DNA of 64,000 nucleotides from Caulobacter sp. (GTDB lineage: Bacteria; Pseudomonadota; Alphaproteobacteria; Caulobacterales; Caulobacteraceae). Below are positions 44,913 through 57,239 of the stretch, piece by piece; within the stretch, counting starts at the first letter, position 1; each line of letters opens with the position of its first letter. The stretch spans positions 210,175 through 274,174 of the forward strand of contig JAIOXZ010000002.1 in the NCBI GenBank assembly GCA_021741355.1, read 5' to 3'. Position numbers and translations under genes: made by a program. The notes beneath the pieces are model-generated. The model ran no database searches. It saw nothing but the letters and a program-made list of their open reading frames with translations, and had not been told where the DNA came from.

Positions 44913-46058
44913 ATGCACTCCGCGCTCACCGCCCTGACCCTGACCGACTTCCGCTCCTATCAGCGGGCGGAGCTGCGCGCGGCGGGGCAGACGGTGTTCC
45001 TGTTCGGGCCGAACGGGGCGGGGAAGACCAATCTGCTGGAGGCGATCAGCCTGCTGTCGCCGGGGCGGGGGCTGCGCGGGTCGGGACTGGCGGAGGTCGG
45101 GCGGCGGATGCCGGGCGAGGCTGTCGGACGCGCCTGGGCGGTGTCGGCGCTGATCGATACGGGCGAGGACGCGGTCCAGCTGGGCACCGGCGTCGACCAG
45201 CCCGGCTCGGCGCGGCGCATCGTGCGGCTGGAAGGCGAGACCGTGCCGCCGGGGCGGATGGCCGACCATATCCGGCCGATCTGGCTGACCCCGGCGCAGG
45301 ACCGGCTGTTCCTCGAGGCGGCCGGCGACCGTCGCCGGTTCTTCGACCGGCTGGTGTTCGCCGCCGAGCCCGCGCACGCGGCCCATGCCGGAGCCTACGA
45401 CAAGGCCCAACGCGAACGGATGCGCCTATTGACCGACGAGGCCCAGCGGCCTGATCCGGTCTGGCTGTCGGCGCTGGAGGCGCGGATGGCGCAGGCCGGG
45501 GCGCTGATGGCGCAGGCCCGCGCGCGGACCCTCGCCGCCCTGCAGACCGAGATCGACGGCCGCGGCGAGCGCCCCTTCCCGCAGGCCCGGCTGAGCCTCA
45601 CCGGCGACTGGGAGAAACTGGCCGCCGAGGGGGTCGAAACGGCTGAAATCGAGACCCGGCTGGCGGCCGCCCTGGCCGCCGCGCGCAGCCGCGATTCGTC
45701 CGCCGGACGGGCGCTGACCGGCCCGCACCGGGGCGATCTGGCGGTGATCCACGCCGAAAAGGACCGGCCTGCCGCGGAATGTTCGACCGGAGAGCAGAAA
45801 GCCTTGATTCTGAACCTGGTTTTGGCCCAGGCGGCGCGACTTTCCGCTGCAGAATCAGCGCCGGCTCCTGTATTATTGCTGGACGAAGTCGCCGCTCATC
45901 TCGACCCGCTCCGGCGGGCCGCGCTGGCGGATGAAATCGCGGCGCTCGGCCTCCAGGCATTCCTGACGGGGACGGACGAGCAGCTGTTCGACCCCTTCAA
46001 GGGTCAGGCCCTCGGCGTCCGCGTGGAAGCCTCCGGCCTGACCGTTCTGGACTGCTGA
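44913..46058 (+). CDS. recF: DNA replication/repair protein RecF
   Basis: This SMC-like ATPase loads RecA at gaps. The 381-residue protein has Walker [15 protein letters not shown] (near residue 31), HRGDLAV, the signature [11 protein letters not shown] and Walker [14 protein letters not shown]. The ATG at 44913 has AGGGAG upstream and gives the family N-terminus ([12 protein letters not shown]). Its TGA is directly followed by the gyrB ATG. Confidence 0.96.
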   Translation: MHSALTALTLTDFRSYQRAELRAAGQTVFLFGPNGAGKTNLLEAISLLSPGRGLRGSGLAEVGRRMPGEAVGRAWAVSALIDTGEDAVQLGTGVDQPGSARRIVRLEGETVPPGRMADHIRPIWLTPAQDRLFLEAAGDRRRFFDRLVFAAEPAHAAHAGAYDKAQRERMRLLTDEAQRPDPVWLSALEARMAQAGALMAQARARTLAALQTEIDGRGERPFPQARLSLTGDWEKLAAEGVETAEIETRLAAALAAARSRDSSAGRALTGPHRGDLAVIHAEKDRPAAECSTGEQKALILNLVLAQAARLSAAESAPAPVLLLDEVAAHLDPLRRAALADEIAALGLQAFLTGTDEQLFDPFKGQALGVRVEASGLTVLDC

Positions 46059-48781
<2,723 letters not shown>

Positions 48782-48860
48782 GCCTGGCCCTCCTGTCCGG
48801 AGGCCATGGAACAGGCCCCGCAGCGCCGGACGCCTTGAGCGGGATCAAATCCCGTCGGTG

Positions 48861-50690
48861 CTAGTTGTCCTTGACCACCTTGAGCACCGCGGCGCCGTAG
48901 CGCTGCAGCTTGGAGTCGCCGACACCGGTGGCCAGCAGCAGTTCGGCCGGCGAGCGGGGCTTGAGCCGGACGATATCGTGCAGGGTCTTGTCGCCAAAGA
49001 TCACATAGGGCGGCACATGCTGTTCGTGCGCCTCGTCGCGGCGCCAGGCGCGCAGGGCCTCGAACAGCACCAGATCGTCGCCGGTGAACTCCGCCATCGC
49101 CTCGCGCGTGCGCTTGCGCGGGCGGCCTGAGCGGGTCGAGGCGTCGGCCCCCTCCGGCTGCTTGCGCACCGCCACCCGCCGCTCGCCGCGGTAGACGCCC
49201 TTGACCCCGTCCGCGTCGCCCAGACCGATCAGGGGGCGGCCGTCGTTGGCGTCTTCCTTCAGCAGGCCGTCGAACAGCAGCTGGTCGATCAGGTCGCGCC
49301 AGGCGTTCGGGCTGAACTCCTTGCCGACGCCGTAGGTCGACAGGGCCGCTTCGCTGTCGTGGACGTCCTTGGTCTTGCCCAGCAAGTGGTCGATCAGGCG
49401 GCCGCGCCCGAACCGCCCGCCGAGGCGGTGCACGGCGGCGAGGGCCTTCTGCGCCGGGACCGTCGCGTCGATCGACTCCGGCGGCGCGAGGCACAGATCA
49501 CAGACGCCACAGGGCTCGACGCCCTCCTCGCCGAAATAGCGGCGCACGGCGGCGGCGCGGCAGGAGACGCCGTCGAGCATGCCGTAGAGCTGGCGCAGCT
49601 TGCGGTTCTGGACCTGGCGGACCTCCTCGCTGACCTCGCGGCCGGCCGTGCGGCGCAAGGCCCAGGCCATGTCGGCCGAGCCATAGAGGGTGATGCCCTC
49701 GGCCGGCTGGCCGTCGCGGCCCGCGCGGCCGATCTCCTGCCAGTAGGCCTCGATCGAGGCGGGCGGATCGGCGTGGATGACGAAGCGGACGTCCGGCTTG
49801 TCGACGCCCATGCCGAAGGCGATGGTCGCGACCATCACCGCCGCGTCGGCCTCGAGGAACTTTTCCAGCCGCTCGGTGCGCAGGTTGCGGTCGAGGCCGG
49901 CGTGGTAGGCCAGGGCGGGGACGCCGACGGCGGCCAGCCGCTCGGCCAGCTTGTCGGTGCCGTCGCGCGAGCCGGCGTAGACCACGCCCGACCGGCCCGG
50001 CCGGGCCAGCACCAGCTCCTCGACCCGCGCATGGCCCTGCCCCCGCTTGCGCTCGGCGGCCAGCGCCAGTTCGGGCCGGGCGAAACTGTCGACGAACTCG
50101 GCGCTGTCCTGCAGCCGCAGCTCGGCGCGGATGTCGTCGCGGGTCCGGGCGTCGGCCGTCGCGGTGACCGCAAGTCGGGGCACATCGGGGAACACCTCGG
50201 CCAGCCGCCCGAGCATCCGGTATTCCGGCCGGAAGTCGTGGCCCCACTGGCTGACGCAGTGGGCCTCGTCGATCGCCGCCAGCGACAGCGGCAGCCGCCG
50301 CAGCCGGTCCAGGGTCGCGCCCTGCATCAGGCCCTCGGGCGACAGATAGAGCAGGTCCAGCTCGCCCTGTTCGGCGCGGCGCCAGACGTCGGCGCGCTCG
50401 TCGAGAGAGTGGTTGGAATCCAGCCGCTCGGCGGCCACGCCGGACTGCTTCAGCCCCTCGACCTGGTCGGCCATCAGGGCGATCAGCGGCGAGACCACCA
50501 GCCCGACGCCGGGGCGCAGCATGGCCGGGATCTGGTAGCAGAGGCTCTTGCCGCCGCCGGTCGGCAGCACGGCCATGGCGCTGCGGCCGGCGAGGATTTC
50601 GGTGATCACCGCGGCCTGCAGCCCGCGGAACTCGGCATGGCCGAAAACGCGGCGCAGGATGTCGCGGGCGGGAGCGAGAGAATCGGTCAC
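48861..50690 (-). CDS. recQ: ATP-dependent DNA helicase RecQ
   Basis: The 609-residue helicase has LPTGGGKSLCYQIP (motif I), IDEAHCVSQWGHDFRPEY (motif II/aromatic loop), IGRAGRDGQP (motif VI), the RQC zinc-binding cysteines (RAAAVRRYFGEEGVEPCGVCDLC region) and a C-terminal HRDC domain ending near VLKVVKDN. It unwinds forks and recombination intermediates. The start is taken as GTG at 50690, which has GGAGG upstream and gives the family N-terminus; an ATG at 50774 would add 28 residues close to the divergent PBP gene. Confidence 0.95.
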   Translation of the reverse strand: MTDSLAPARDILRRVFGHAEFRGLQAAVITEILAGRSAMAVLPTGGGKSLCYQIPAMLRPGVGLVVSPLIALMADQVEGLKQSGVAAERLDSNHSLDERADVWRRAEQGELDLLYLSPEGLMQGATLDRLRRLPLSLAAIDEAHCVSQWGHDFRPEYRMLGRLAEVFPDVPRLAVTATADARTRDDIRAELRLQDSAEFVDSFARPELALAAERKRGQGHARVEELVLARPGRSGVVYAGSRDGTDKLAERLAAVGVPALAYHAGLDRNLRTERLEKFLEADAAVMVATIAFGMGVDKPDVRFVIHADPPASIEAYWQEIGRAGRDGQPAEGITLYGSADMAWALRRTAGREVSEEVRQVQNRKLRQLYGMLDGVSCRAAAVRRYFGEEGVEPCGVCDLCLAPPESIDATVPAQKALAAVHRLGGRFGRGRLIDHLLGKTKDVHDSEAALSTYGVGKEFSPNAWRDLIDQLLFDGLLKEDANDGRPLIGLGDADGVKGVYRGERRVAVRKQPEGADASTRSGRPRKRTREAMAEFTGDDLVLFEALRAWRRDEAHEQHVPPYVIFGDKTLHDIVRLKPRSPAELLLATGVGDSKLQRYGAAVLKVVKDN

Positions 50691-50859
50691 GGCCCGCTTA
50701 TGGCCTCCGGGCGCGGCCTTGCTAACCCCCTGCGCGGTTTCTGCATGGACACGCCGCGAAAAGGGCGTGTTCATTGCCCATCAACCATGAACAAGGCATC
50801 AGGATTGCGGCGCTTCGACGGAAGCGTCGGCGGCATTTTCCCGGAACAGCGACAACGAC

Positions 50860-52809
50860 ATGGCGAACCAGCAGGGCGTCAAACGGACACCCCTTCAGGC
50901 CTTCCTCTACTGGGGAGCCGTGGTCGGCGTGTGGGGGCTGATCTTCCTCGTCGCCTTCTTCGCGGTGTTCGCCACCGACCTGCCCGATGTGTCCAAGCTG
51001 AACACCGTCACGCGACAGCCGTCGATCTCCTATCTGGACCGGTCCGGCGCCCTGATCGCGGTGCGCGGCAGCCAGTACGCCCCGCCCGTCGATCTGGAGA
51101 AGCTGCCCGACTATGTCCCGAAGGCCTTCATGGCCATCGAGGACCGGCGCTTCTACTACCACCCCGGCTTTGACCCGATCGGGATCGGCCGCGCGGTGGT
51201 CAAGAACATCTCCTGCTGGTGCTTCGCCGCCGGCGGCTCGACGATCACCCAGCAGCTGGCGCGCAATTTGTTCCTGACGCTCGACCAGACGCCGCGCCGC
51301 AAGGCCCAGGAGCTGATCCTGGCCCTCTGGCTGGAGATGAAGTTCACCAAGAAGGAGATCCTGGCCCTCTATCTGAACCGGGTCTACTTCGGCGCCGGCG
51401 CCTACGGCATCGAGGCCGCGGCCCAGCGCTACTTCAACAAGCCGGCCTCGCGGCTGACGCTCGGCGAAGCGGCGCTGCTGGCCGGGATGATGAAGGGGCC
51501 CTCACGCTACAGCCCGGTCTCGGCCACCGAGCGCGCGGCGCGACGGGCGACCATCGTGCTCGACGAGATGGTGCACACCAGGGCGATCACGAGCGACGAG
51601 CGGGCGGAAGCCTTCCGCAGTCCGGTTCGCGTGTCCGCCGTGCTGGCCAACCAGCGGGCGCAGTATTTCACCGACTGGGTCGACGCCCAGGTCCGCGCCC
51701 TGGTGGGCGAGCCGACCGAGGACCTGATCGTCGAGACCACGCTCGACCTGCCGATCCAGGCCGCCGCCGAGTCCGCCGTCCGCGCCGGGGTCAAGGGCGC
51801 CGCGGGACAAGGCGTTCAGCAGGCCGCCCTTGTGGCGATCGACGGCGAGGGCCGCATCCGCGCCTATGTCGGCGGCGCGGACTACAACGAAAGCCAGTTC
51901 GACCGGGCCACCAGCGCCCGTCGTCAGGCGGGATCGGCGTTCAAGCCGTTCGTCTATCTGGCCGCGATGGAGGCCGGGCGCACGCCCGCCGTGATCGTCG
52001 CCGACGAGCCCGTCCGCATCGGCGGCTGGGAGCCGCGCAACTACACCGGCAAGTATCTGGGCGCGATCACCCTGCAGACGGCGCTCGCCCAGTCGGTCAA
52101 CACCGTCGCCGCCCGGCTGGCCAACGAAGTCGGGGCGGGCAATGTCGCCGCCGCCGCCCGCAGGCTGGGGATCACCAGCAAGATCCAGCTGGCGCCGTCG
52201 ATGGCGCTGGGCGCGGTCGAGGTGAACCCGCTGGAGATGGCGCAGTCCTACGCCGCCTTCTCCAACGGCGGCTTCCTGGCCAAGGGCTACGGCATCCAGC
52301 GCATCCGCACGGCGACCGGCCGGGTGCTCTATGACCGGAACCTGGAAAAGCGGCCGCGTCGCTCGGTGATCGGCTCGCCGTCGCTGCAGTACATGAACCA
52401 GATGATGCGCGAGGTCGTGACCACCGGAACGGGCAAGCGCGCGCGGGTGGCGGGCTATGACATCGCCGGCAAGACCGGCACGACGAGCGATTATCGCGAC
52501 GCCTGGTTTGTCGGCTACACCGGCGGCTTCGTCGCCGCCGTCTGGACCGGCAAGGACGACAACACCTCGATGAAGGGCGTCACCGGCGGCGGGGCTCCGG
52601 CCACCATCTGGCGCAGCTTCATGGCCCAGGCCCTGCCGCGGCTGAAGGCCCAGGCGATCCCGGGCGGCGTGGTCCAGGTGGAGGCGCCGCGCGACGCGAT
52701 CGGGGACATTCTCTCGACGCTCGGCATGGGCGGCGGCGAACAGGATCGACCCGCGCCACAACCTGAGCCCCGGCCCGCCGTACGACTGCCGGAAGAGATT
52801 CCTTACTAG
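50860..52809 (+). CDS. Class A penicillin-binding protein (PBP1A type)
   Basis: The 649-residue bifunctional peptidoglycan synthase has an N-terminal transmembrane helix (about 15-40), the glycosyltransferase domain with the catalytic Glu in AIEDRRFYYHPGFD and GGSTITQQLARN, and the transpeptidase motifs SAFK (Ser-x-x-Lys), SVN and KTGTT in order. An unusual Cys-x-Cys (ISCWCFAAGG) precedes the GGSTITQQ motif. A Pro-rich tail ends the protein. It would build septal or lateral wall in the periplasm. Confidence 0.93.
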   Translation: MANQQGVKRTPLQAFLYWGAVVGVWGLIFLVAFFAVFATDLPDVSKLNTVTRQPSISYLDRSGALIAVRGSQYAPPVDLEKLPDYVPKAFMAIEDRRFYYHPGFDPIGIGRAVVKNISCWCFAAGGSTITQQLARNLFLTLDQTPRRKAQELILALWLEMKFTKKEILALYLNRVYFGAGAYGIEAAAQRYFNKPASRLTLGEAALLAGMMKGPSRYSPVSATERAARRATIVLDEMVHTRAITSDERAEAFRSPVRVSAVLANQRAQYFTDWVDAQVRALVGEPTEDLIVETTLDLPIQAAAESAVRAGVKGAAGQGVQQAALVAIDGEGRIRAYVGGADYNESQFDRATSARRQAGSAFKPFVYLAAMEAGRTPAVIVADEPVRIGGWEPRNYTGKYLGAITLQTALAQSVNTVAARLANEVGAGNVAAAARRLGITSKIQLAPSMALGAVEVNPLEMAQSYAAFSNGGFLAKGYGIQRIRTATGRVLYDRNLEKRPRRSVIGSPSLQYMNQMMREVVTTGTGKRARVAGYDIAGKTGTTSDYRDAWFVGYTGGFVAAVWTGKDDNTSMKGVTGGGAPATIWRSFMAQALPRLKAQAIPGGVVQVEAPRDAIGDILSTLGMGGGEQDRPAPQPEPRPAVRLPEEIPY

Positions 52810-52837
52810 GCGCGACCGACGCTCGCCCTCACTTCGG

Positions 52838-52963
52838 CGTCATGGCCCGACTTGTTCGGGCCACCCAAGCGTGGCGGCGTCAGTATATGGCCCGCCGATG
52901 GGTCCGCCGTTCTGCCGGCAAAGATCGTGTTCATGGGTGGCCCGAACAAGTCGGGCCATGACG
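52838..52963. repeat. Inverted repeat with perfect 30-bp arms after the PBP gene
   Basis: Arms 52838-52867 and 52934-52963 begin CGTCATGGCCCGACTTGTTC and are perfect complements separated by 66 bases. It sits between two convergent genes and may act as a bidirectional 3' end structure. Confidence 0.9.
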
Positions 52964-52996
52964 AACCCGGTTGGACCAATGCCGGTGAGTACCGAC

Positions 52997-53731
52997 CTAG
53001 CCCCTGCCGACCGCCTGGAGCCGGGCGCCTTCGCGCTTGAGCCAGCCGCGATGCGGGGCGGGGTCGCCGTTGATCTGGCGCACCAGCGCCCAGAAGCGTG
53101 GCCCGTGGTTGGCCTCGATCAGATGGGCGCACTCATGGGCGACCACGTAGTCGGCGACCTCCGCCGGCGCCATGGCCAGCCGCCAGCTGTAGCGGATCGC
53201 GGCCGGCCCGCGGGCGCTGGTCGGGCGGCAGGAGCCCCAGCGGCCGCGCGTATCGGTGATGGCGATCTTCGGCAGGGGCTGGTCGAGCGCAGCGGCGTGC
53301 ACGACGGTTCGTTCGGTCAGCCAGCGTCGCGCCTCGGCCTTGACCAGACGCAGCACCCGGTCGCCAAAGGCCGCATCGTCAGGCGCGATGATGGTGAAGC
53401 CATCCACATCCTCCGCCAGCTTCGCGCGGCCGATTCCCGCGACAAGGCGTACGGGCCGGCCGAACAGGCTGAGCGCGCCGCCCGGCCGCAGCGGGGTGGT
53501 TTGCGGCAGGTCGGCGAGCTGGCCGGCGATCCAGTCGGCGCGTTCACGGGCGAAGGCCACCGCCTCGCCGAGGCGCCGGGCGCTAGGCGCGGTGGCGATG
53601 GCCTCGCGCTTGACCCGGTCGACCCGCAGGCTGATGCGCCGGGCGCGCGCATTGACCGACAGCCGCACGGGCTGGCCGGCCGCCTCGATGCGGTCGCCGT
53701 GGCTGAAGGCGGATCGGCCGAACAGGTTCAT
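52997..53731 (-). CDS. YgjP-like (M48-type, DUF45) metallopeptidase domain protein
   Basis: The 244-residue protein has the HECAHLIEANHGPRFW zinc motif (HExxH plus downstream His) near residue 205 and RWGSCRPTS, typical of the YgjP/DUF45 family. Proteolytic activity has not been clearly shown for this family. The Arg-rich N-terminal half (SVNARARRISLRVDR) is also family-typical. It is convergent with the PBP gene. Confidence 0.88.
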   Translation of the reverse strand: MNLFGRSAFSHGDRIEAAGQPVRLSVNARARRISLRVDRVKREAIATAPSARRLGEAVAFARERADWIAGQLADLPQTTPLRPGGALSLFGRPVRLVAGIGRAKLAEDVDGFTIIAPDDAAFGDRVLRLVKAEARRWLTERTVVHAAALDQPLPKIAITDTRGRWGSCRPTSARGPAAIRYSWRLAMAPAEVADYVVAHECAHLIEANHGPRFWALVRQINGDPAPHRGWLKREGARLQAVGRG

Positions 53732-53774
53732 CGCCCCGTGATTAGGCCGGGCGGGGCGTCGAGCAAAGCCCGAT

Positions 53775-55025
53775 TCAGAAGTCGGGATCGCACTGGCGGA
53801 TGAAGGCCTGCACGCGGGGGAAGATCTCTTCCCGGAAGCGCTTGCCGTTGAACACGCCGTAGTGGCCGACGCCCTGCTGGACGTGGTCCAGCTTCATGTC
53901 GGCGGGGATGTTCGGACACAGGTCGTGCGCCGCCTGGGTCTGGCCGATGCCGGAGATGTCGTCCAGCTCGCCCTCGACCGTCATCAGGCCGATGTCGGTG
54001 ATGGCAGCGGGATTGACCCGCCGGTCGCGGTGCGTGAGCTCACCCCTGGGCAGGTCGTAGGACTGGAACACCTTGTGGATCGTATCGAGGTAGAACTCCT
54101 CGGTCAGATCCATCACCGCCAGATACTCGTCGTAGAAGGCGATGTGCTTGTCGGCGCTGTCGCCGTCGCCGGCGACGAGGTTGTCGAAGTAGCGCCGGTG
54201 GGCGTCCTTGTGACGCTCCAGGTTCATCGACATGAAGCTGGCCAGCTGCACGAAGCCCGGATAGACGCGCCGGCCCACGCCGGGATAGGGCGCGGGCACG
54301 GTGTAGATCATGCTCGACTGGAACCAGGTGAAGGGCCGTTCCTCGGCCAGCCTGTTGGTCACGGTCGGCGACAGCCGCGCGTCGATCGGCGAACCCATGA
54401 AGGTCATGGTGCGCGGCCGGTAGCGGTTGTTCTCCTCGGCCATCAGGGCCGCGGCGGCGAGCACGGGCGGGCCGGGCTGGCAGACGGCGACCACGTGCGC
54501 CCGGTGGCCAAGGGCCTCGAGCATCAGCTTGATGTGGTCGATGTAGTCGTCGAAGTCGAAGCGGCCCTCCATCATCGGAACGTCGCGGGCGTTGGACCAG
54601 TCGGTGATGAACACAGCATGGTCGGGCGCGAAGGCCTCGACCGTGCCGCGCAGCAGGGTGGCGTAATGGCCGGACATCGGGGCCACGATCAGCACCGCCG
54701 GATCGAGCTGCAGCTTTCCGGCGCGGCGCATGTCGGCCATGTCGCGGTCGAACTGGATCAGTCGGCACCACGGGCTTTCCCAGACCACGGTCGGGCGCAC
54801 CCGGACCTTGTGGTCGTTCACCGTGATCTCGTCGATGTGCCAGTCCGGCTTGCCATAACGGCGGGTGACGTTGGCGTAGAGGTCGGCGCCGGCGGAAATC
54901 TTGCGGCCGACCTGCGAATTGCGAGCGGGGTTCAGCGGCGACGTCCACCAGTCGCGCGTCGCGCGCGCGACGGCGCGCATCGGGGAGGCGGCGTAATAGG
55001 TCGCTTCGTGCAGGGCGTAGAGCAA
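53775..55025 (-). CDS. phaZ: Intracellular poly(3-hydroxyalkanoate) depolymerase
   Basis: This enzyme mobilises stored polyhydroxybutyrate. The 416-residue protein contains the alpha/beta-hydrolase nucleophile region with cysteine in VVAVCQPGPPVLAA, the C-terminal His in GVGHYGVFNGKRFREE, and the RVYPGFVQLASFMSMN segment of the i-PHA depolymerase family. The start is placed at TTG 55025, because ACGAGG lies 5 bases upstream and the product then begins MLYALHEATYY, as in the family; ATGs at 55055 and 55088 would add unusual residues. Confidence 0.9.
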   Translation of the reverse strand: MLYALHEATYYAASPMRAVARATRDWWTSPLNPARNSQVGRKISAGADLYANVTRRYGKPDWHIDEITVNDHKVRVRPTVVWESPWCRLIQFDRDMADMRRAGKLQLDPAVLIVAPMSGHYATLLRGTVEAFAPDHAVFITDWSNARDVPMMEGRFDFDDYIDHIKLMLEALGHRAHVVAVCQPGPPVLAAAALMAEENNRYRPRTMTFMGSPIDARLSPTVTNRLAEERPFTWFQSSMIYTVPAPYPGVGRRVYPGFVQLASFMSMNLERHKDAHRRYFDNLVAGDGDSADKHIAFYDEYLAVMDLTEEFYLDTIHKVFQSYDLPRGELTHRDRRVNPAAITDIGLMTVEGELDDISGIGQTQAAHDLCPNIPADMKLDHVQQGVGHYGVFNGKRFREEIFPRVQAFIRQCDPDF

Positions 55026-55096
55026 TCGAACCTCGTTCGTTGTGCAGCGCAACATAACACGGCGCGGCTTAACGAAGTCCAGTCCCAATTGAAGCG

Positions 55097-55708
55097 CTAA
55101 TCGCCGCGCATGCCCTTGCGGATCTGGTCGGCCATCTGCTCGGGCGTCAGGCCGTAGGCCAGAACGCGGTCAAACCGCCCGTCGGGATTCATCAGGTAGG
55201 CGGCCGTGGAGTGGTTGACCTGGTAGTCGGCGCCGTCGCCCTCGCGCTGGTAGACCACGCGATAGGCCTTCGCCGCCGCTGCGACCTGTTCCGGCGTGCC
55301 GGTCAGGCCGAGCGTCGAGGCGGGCAGGCCCTGGGCGTCCAGCCAGTCCTTCAGGACGCGCGGCCTGTCGCGGCCCGGATCGACCGAGACGAAGACGATC
55401 TGGACGTCCTTGCCGTTGGCGCCGAGCAGGTCGACCGCGCCGCGGACCGCCTGCATCGTCGCCGGGCAGATGTCGGGGCAGTAGGTGAAGCCGAAGAAGA
55501 CCACGCTCCACTTGCCCTTGAGCACCGACTCGTCGACCGGTCTGCCGTCCTGGTTGACCAGCTGGAACGGTCCGCCCACCAGCGCCTGGCCCTGGCTCTG
55601 GCTCGGGCGGCCGGCGTTGAAGCTCAGGGCGATGAGCACGGCGAGCACCAGTCCGAGGGCGACGGTGACGATCAGCAACAGGCGTTGACGCGACAAGAGT
55701 CTCTCCAT
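55097..55708 (-). CDS. SCO1/SenC family copper chaperone
   Basis: The 203-residue protein has an N-terminal membrane anchor (about residues 10-30) and a thioredoxin-like domain with the copper-binding FTYCPDICP (CxxxC) and a distal His in VNHSTAAYLM. It delivers copper to the CuA site of cytochrome oxidase in the periplasm. The ATG at 55708 begins the anchor. It is divergent from regB, and sco-regBA association is known in photosynthetic and related alphaproteobacteria. Confidence 0.93.
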   Translation of the reverse strand: MERLLSRQRLLLIVTVALGLVLAVLIALSFNAGRPSQSQGQALVGGPFQLVNQDGRPVDESVLKGKWSVVFFGFTYCPDICPATMQAVRGAVDLLGANGKDVQIVFVSVDPGRDRPRVLKDWLDAQGLPASTLGLTGTPEQVAAAAKAYRVVYQREGDGADYQVNHSTAAYLMNPDGRFDRVLAYGLTPEQMADQIRKGMRGD

Positions 55709-55750
55709 CAGGGCTCGCCATCGGCGCGCGTTCGGCCCACTCTGGCGGGC

Positions 55751-57193
55751 ATGGCGCTGACCCCACCACCGGCCGCGATGGCCGATCCGGAGCCGGGACT
55801 CGATAGGCCGGACAGACCCGCCGCGCAAGGCTGGGACGCGCTCTGGCCGGCCGGCGTGCCCCGGCGCGGGCGGCTGCGGGTGCGGGCCCTTACCAATCTG
55901 CGCTGGGTCGCGATCGCCGGCCAGACGATCGCCGTGCTGGTGGTGGCCTACGGGTTGAAGCTGCCGACGCCGGTCGCCGCCTGCTTCGCCCTGATCGCGC
56001 TGTCCGCCTGGCTCAATGTGCTGGTCAGTCTGGCCACATCGGGACAGCGGCTGGCGACGGACAACGAGGCCGCGGCGCATATCGCGTTCGACATTCTGCA
56101 GCTGTCGGCCCTGCTCTATCTCACCGGCGGCATCATCAATCCGTTCTCGCTCCTGCTGATCGGTCCCGCGACCCTGGCGGCGGCGACACTGCCGCTGCGC
56201 CAGACCGTCCTGCTCGCTTTGCTTGCCATCGCGGCCTGCATATTCCTGGCGATAACCGCCCTGCCGCTGCCCTCGCCGGACGCCGAACCGTTCGATCCTC
56301 CGCTGCTGAACCGCGCGGGCGCGGTGATGGCCCGGGTGCTCGGCATTTCGTTCACCGCCGCCTACGCCTGGTACGCCGCACAGGAAGCCGCGCGCATGGA
56401 GCTGGCGCTCGACACCGCCCACACCGTGCTGGCCCGCGAGCAACGCCTGTCAGCCCTGGGCGCCCTGGCCGCCGCCGCCGCCCATGAGCTTGGCACCCCG
56501 CTGGCGACCATCTCGATCGTCGCAAAGGAGATGGGGCGCAACACGCCCGAGGGGCCGCTGCGCGAGGACACCGACCTGCTGATCGCCCAGGCCCAGCGAT
56601 GCCGCGACATTCTCCAGCGTCTGACCCGGGCGCCGGAGGCGGGCGACGCGGTGCACGAGCGGATGAGCCTGTTGCAGGTGGTGCAGGAAGCCATCGCGCC
56701 GCACGCCAGTCGGCCTGACGTGCGGGTCGAGGCCGTCGTGTCCGGGGCGCATGGGGAGATGGCGCCGGAAATCTGGCGGCTGCCCGAAGTACTCCACGCC
56801 CTGACGGCGTTCGTCGAAAACGCGGTCGACTTCGCCCGTTCGGAAATCCTGGTCTCGGCGCGGTTCGATGCGCGTCACGTGGCCATCGAGGTGCGCGACG
56901 ACGGACCTGGCTTCGCCCCGGAGGTGCTGGTCAAGCTGGGCGAGCCCTATGTGACCAGCCGGCCCGGCGCCGAGGCCATGCGCAGCGGCCATGTGGGCAT
57001 GGGCCTGGGCTTCTTCATCGCCAAGACACTGCTGGAGCGGACGGGCGCCAATGTGGACTTCCGCAACGGCCGGCACGGCGGCGCCGTCATCACGGCGCGC
57101 TGGCGGCGGGAGGCGATCGAGGCGCCGGCCCTGCCAGACCCGTTCGGTGACGCATCGGGGTTTGAAGCTCCCCAGAATGATGCGACAGTGTGA
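55751..57193 (+). CDS. regB: Redox sensor histidine kinase RegB/PrrB
   Basis: The 480-residue kinase has six transmembrane segments (about 45-215), the quinone-binding GGIINPF loop (126-132), the H-box AHELGTPLATIS with phospho-accepting His245, the redox-sensitive Cys284 in QAQRCRDIL, and the GHKL ATPase end (DDGPGF, GMGLGFFIA). In relatives RegB reads the quinone pool and Cys state and phosphorylates RegA to control respiration, nitrogen and carbon fixation genes. It is divergent from sco and is followed by regA. Confidence 0.95.
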   Translation: MALTPPPAAMADPEPGLDRPDRPAAQGWDALWPAGVPRRGRLRVRALTNLRWVAIAGQTIAVLVVAYGLKLPTPVAACFALIALSAWLNVLVSLATSGQRLATDNEAAAHIAFDILQLSALLYLTGGIINPFSLLLIGPATLAAATLPLRQTVLLALLAIAACIFLAITALPLPSPDAEPFDPPLLNRAGAVMARVLGISFTAAYAWYAAQEAARMELALDTAHTVLAREQRLSALGALAAAAAHELGTPLATISIVAKEMGRNTPEGPLREDTDLLIAQAQRCRDILQRLTRAPEAGDAVHERMSLLQVVQEAIAPHASRPDVRVEAVVSGAHGEMAPEIWRLPEVLHALTAFVENAVDFARSEILVSARFDARHVAIEVRDDGPGFAPEVLVKLGEPYVTSRPGAEAMRSGHVGMGLGFFIAKTLLERTGANVDFRNGRHGGAVITARWRREAIEAPALPDPFGDASGFEAPQNDATV

Positions 57194-57239
57194 CGCAAGT
57201 TTTGCAACCGCGGCGTGAACCGCGCCTGAGGGTACGGCG

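Noticed and set aside
55709..56443. Long N-terminal extension of the SCO protein
   Set aside because: It is antisense to regB; the membrane anchor and family length fit the ATG at 55708.
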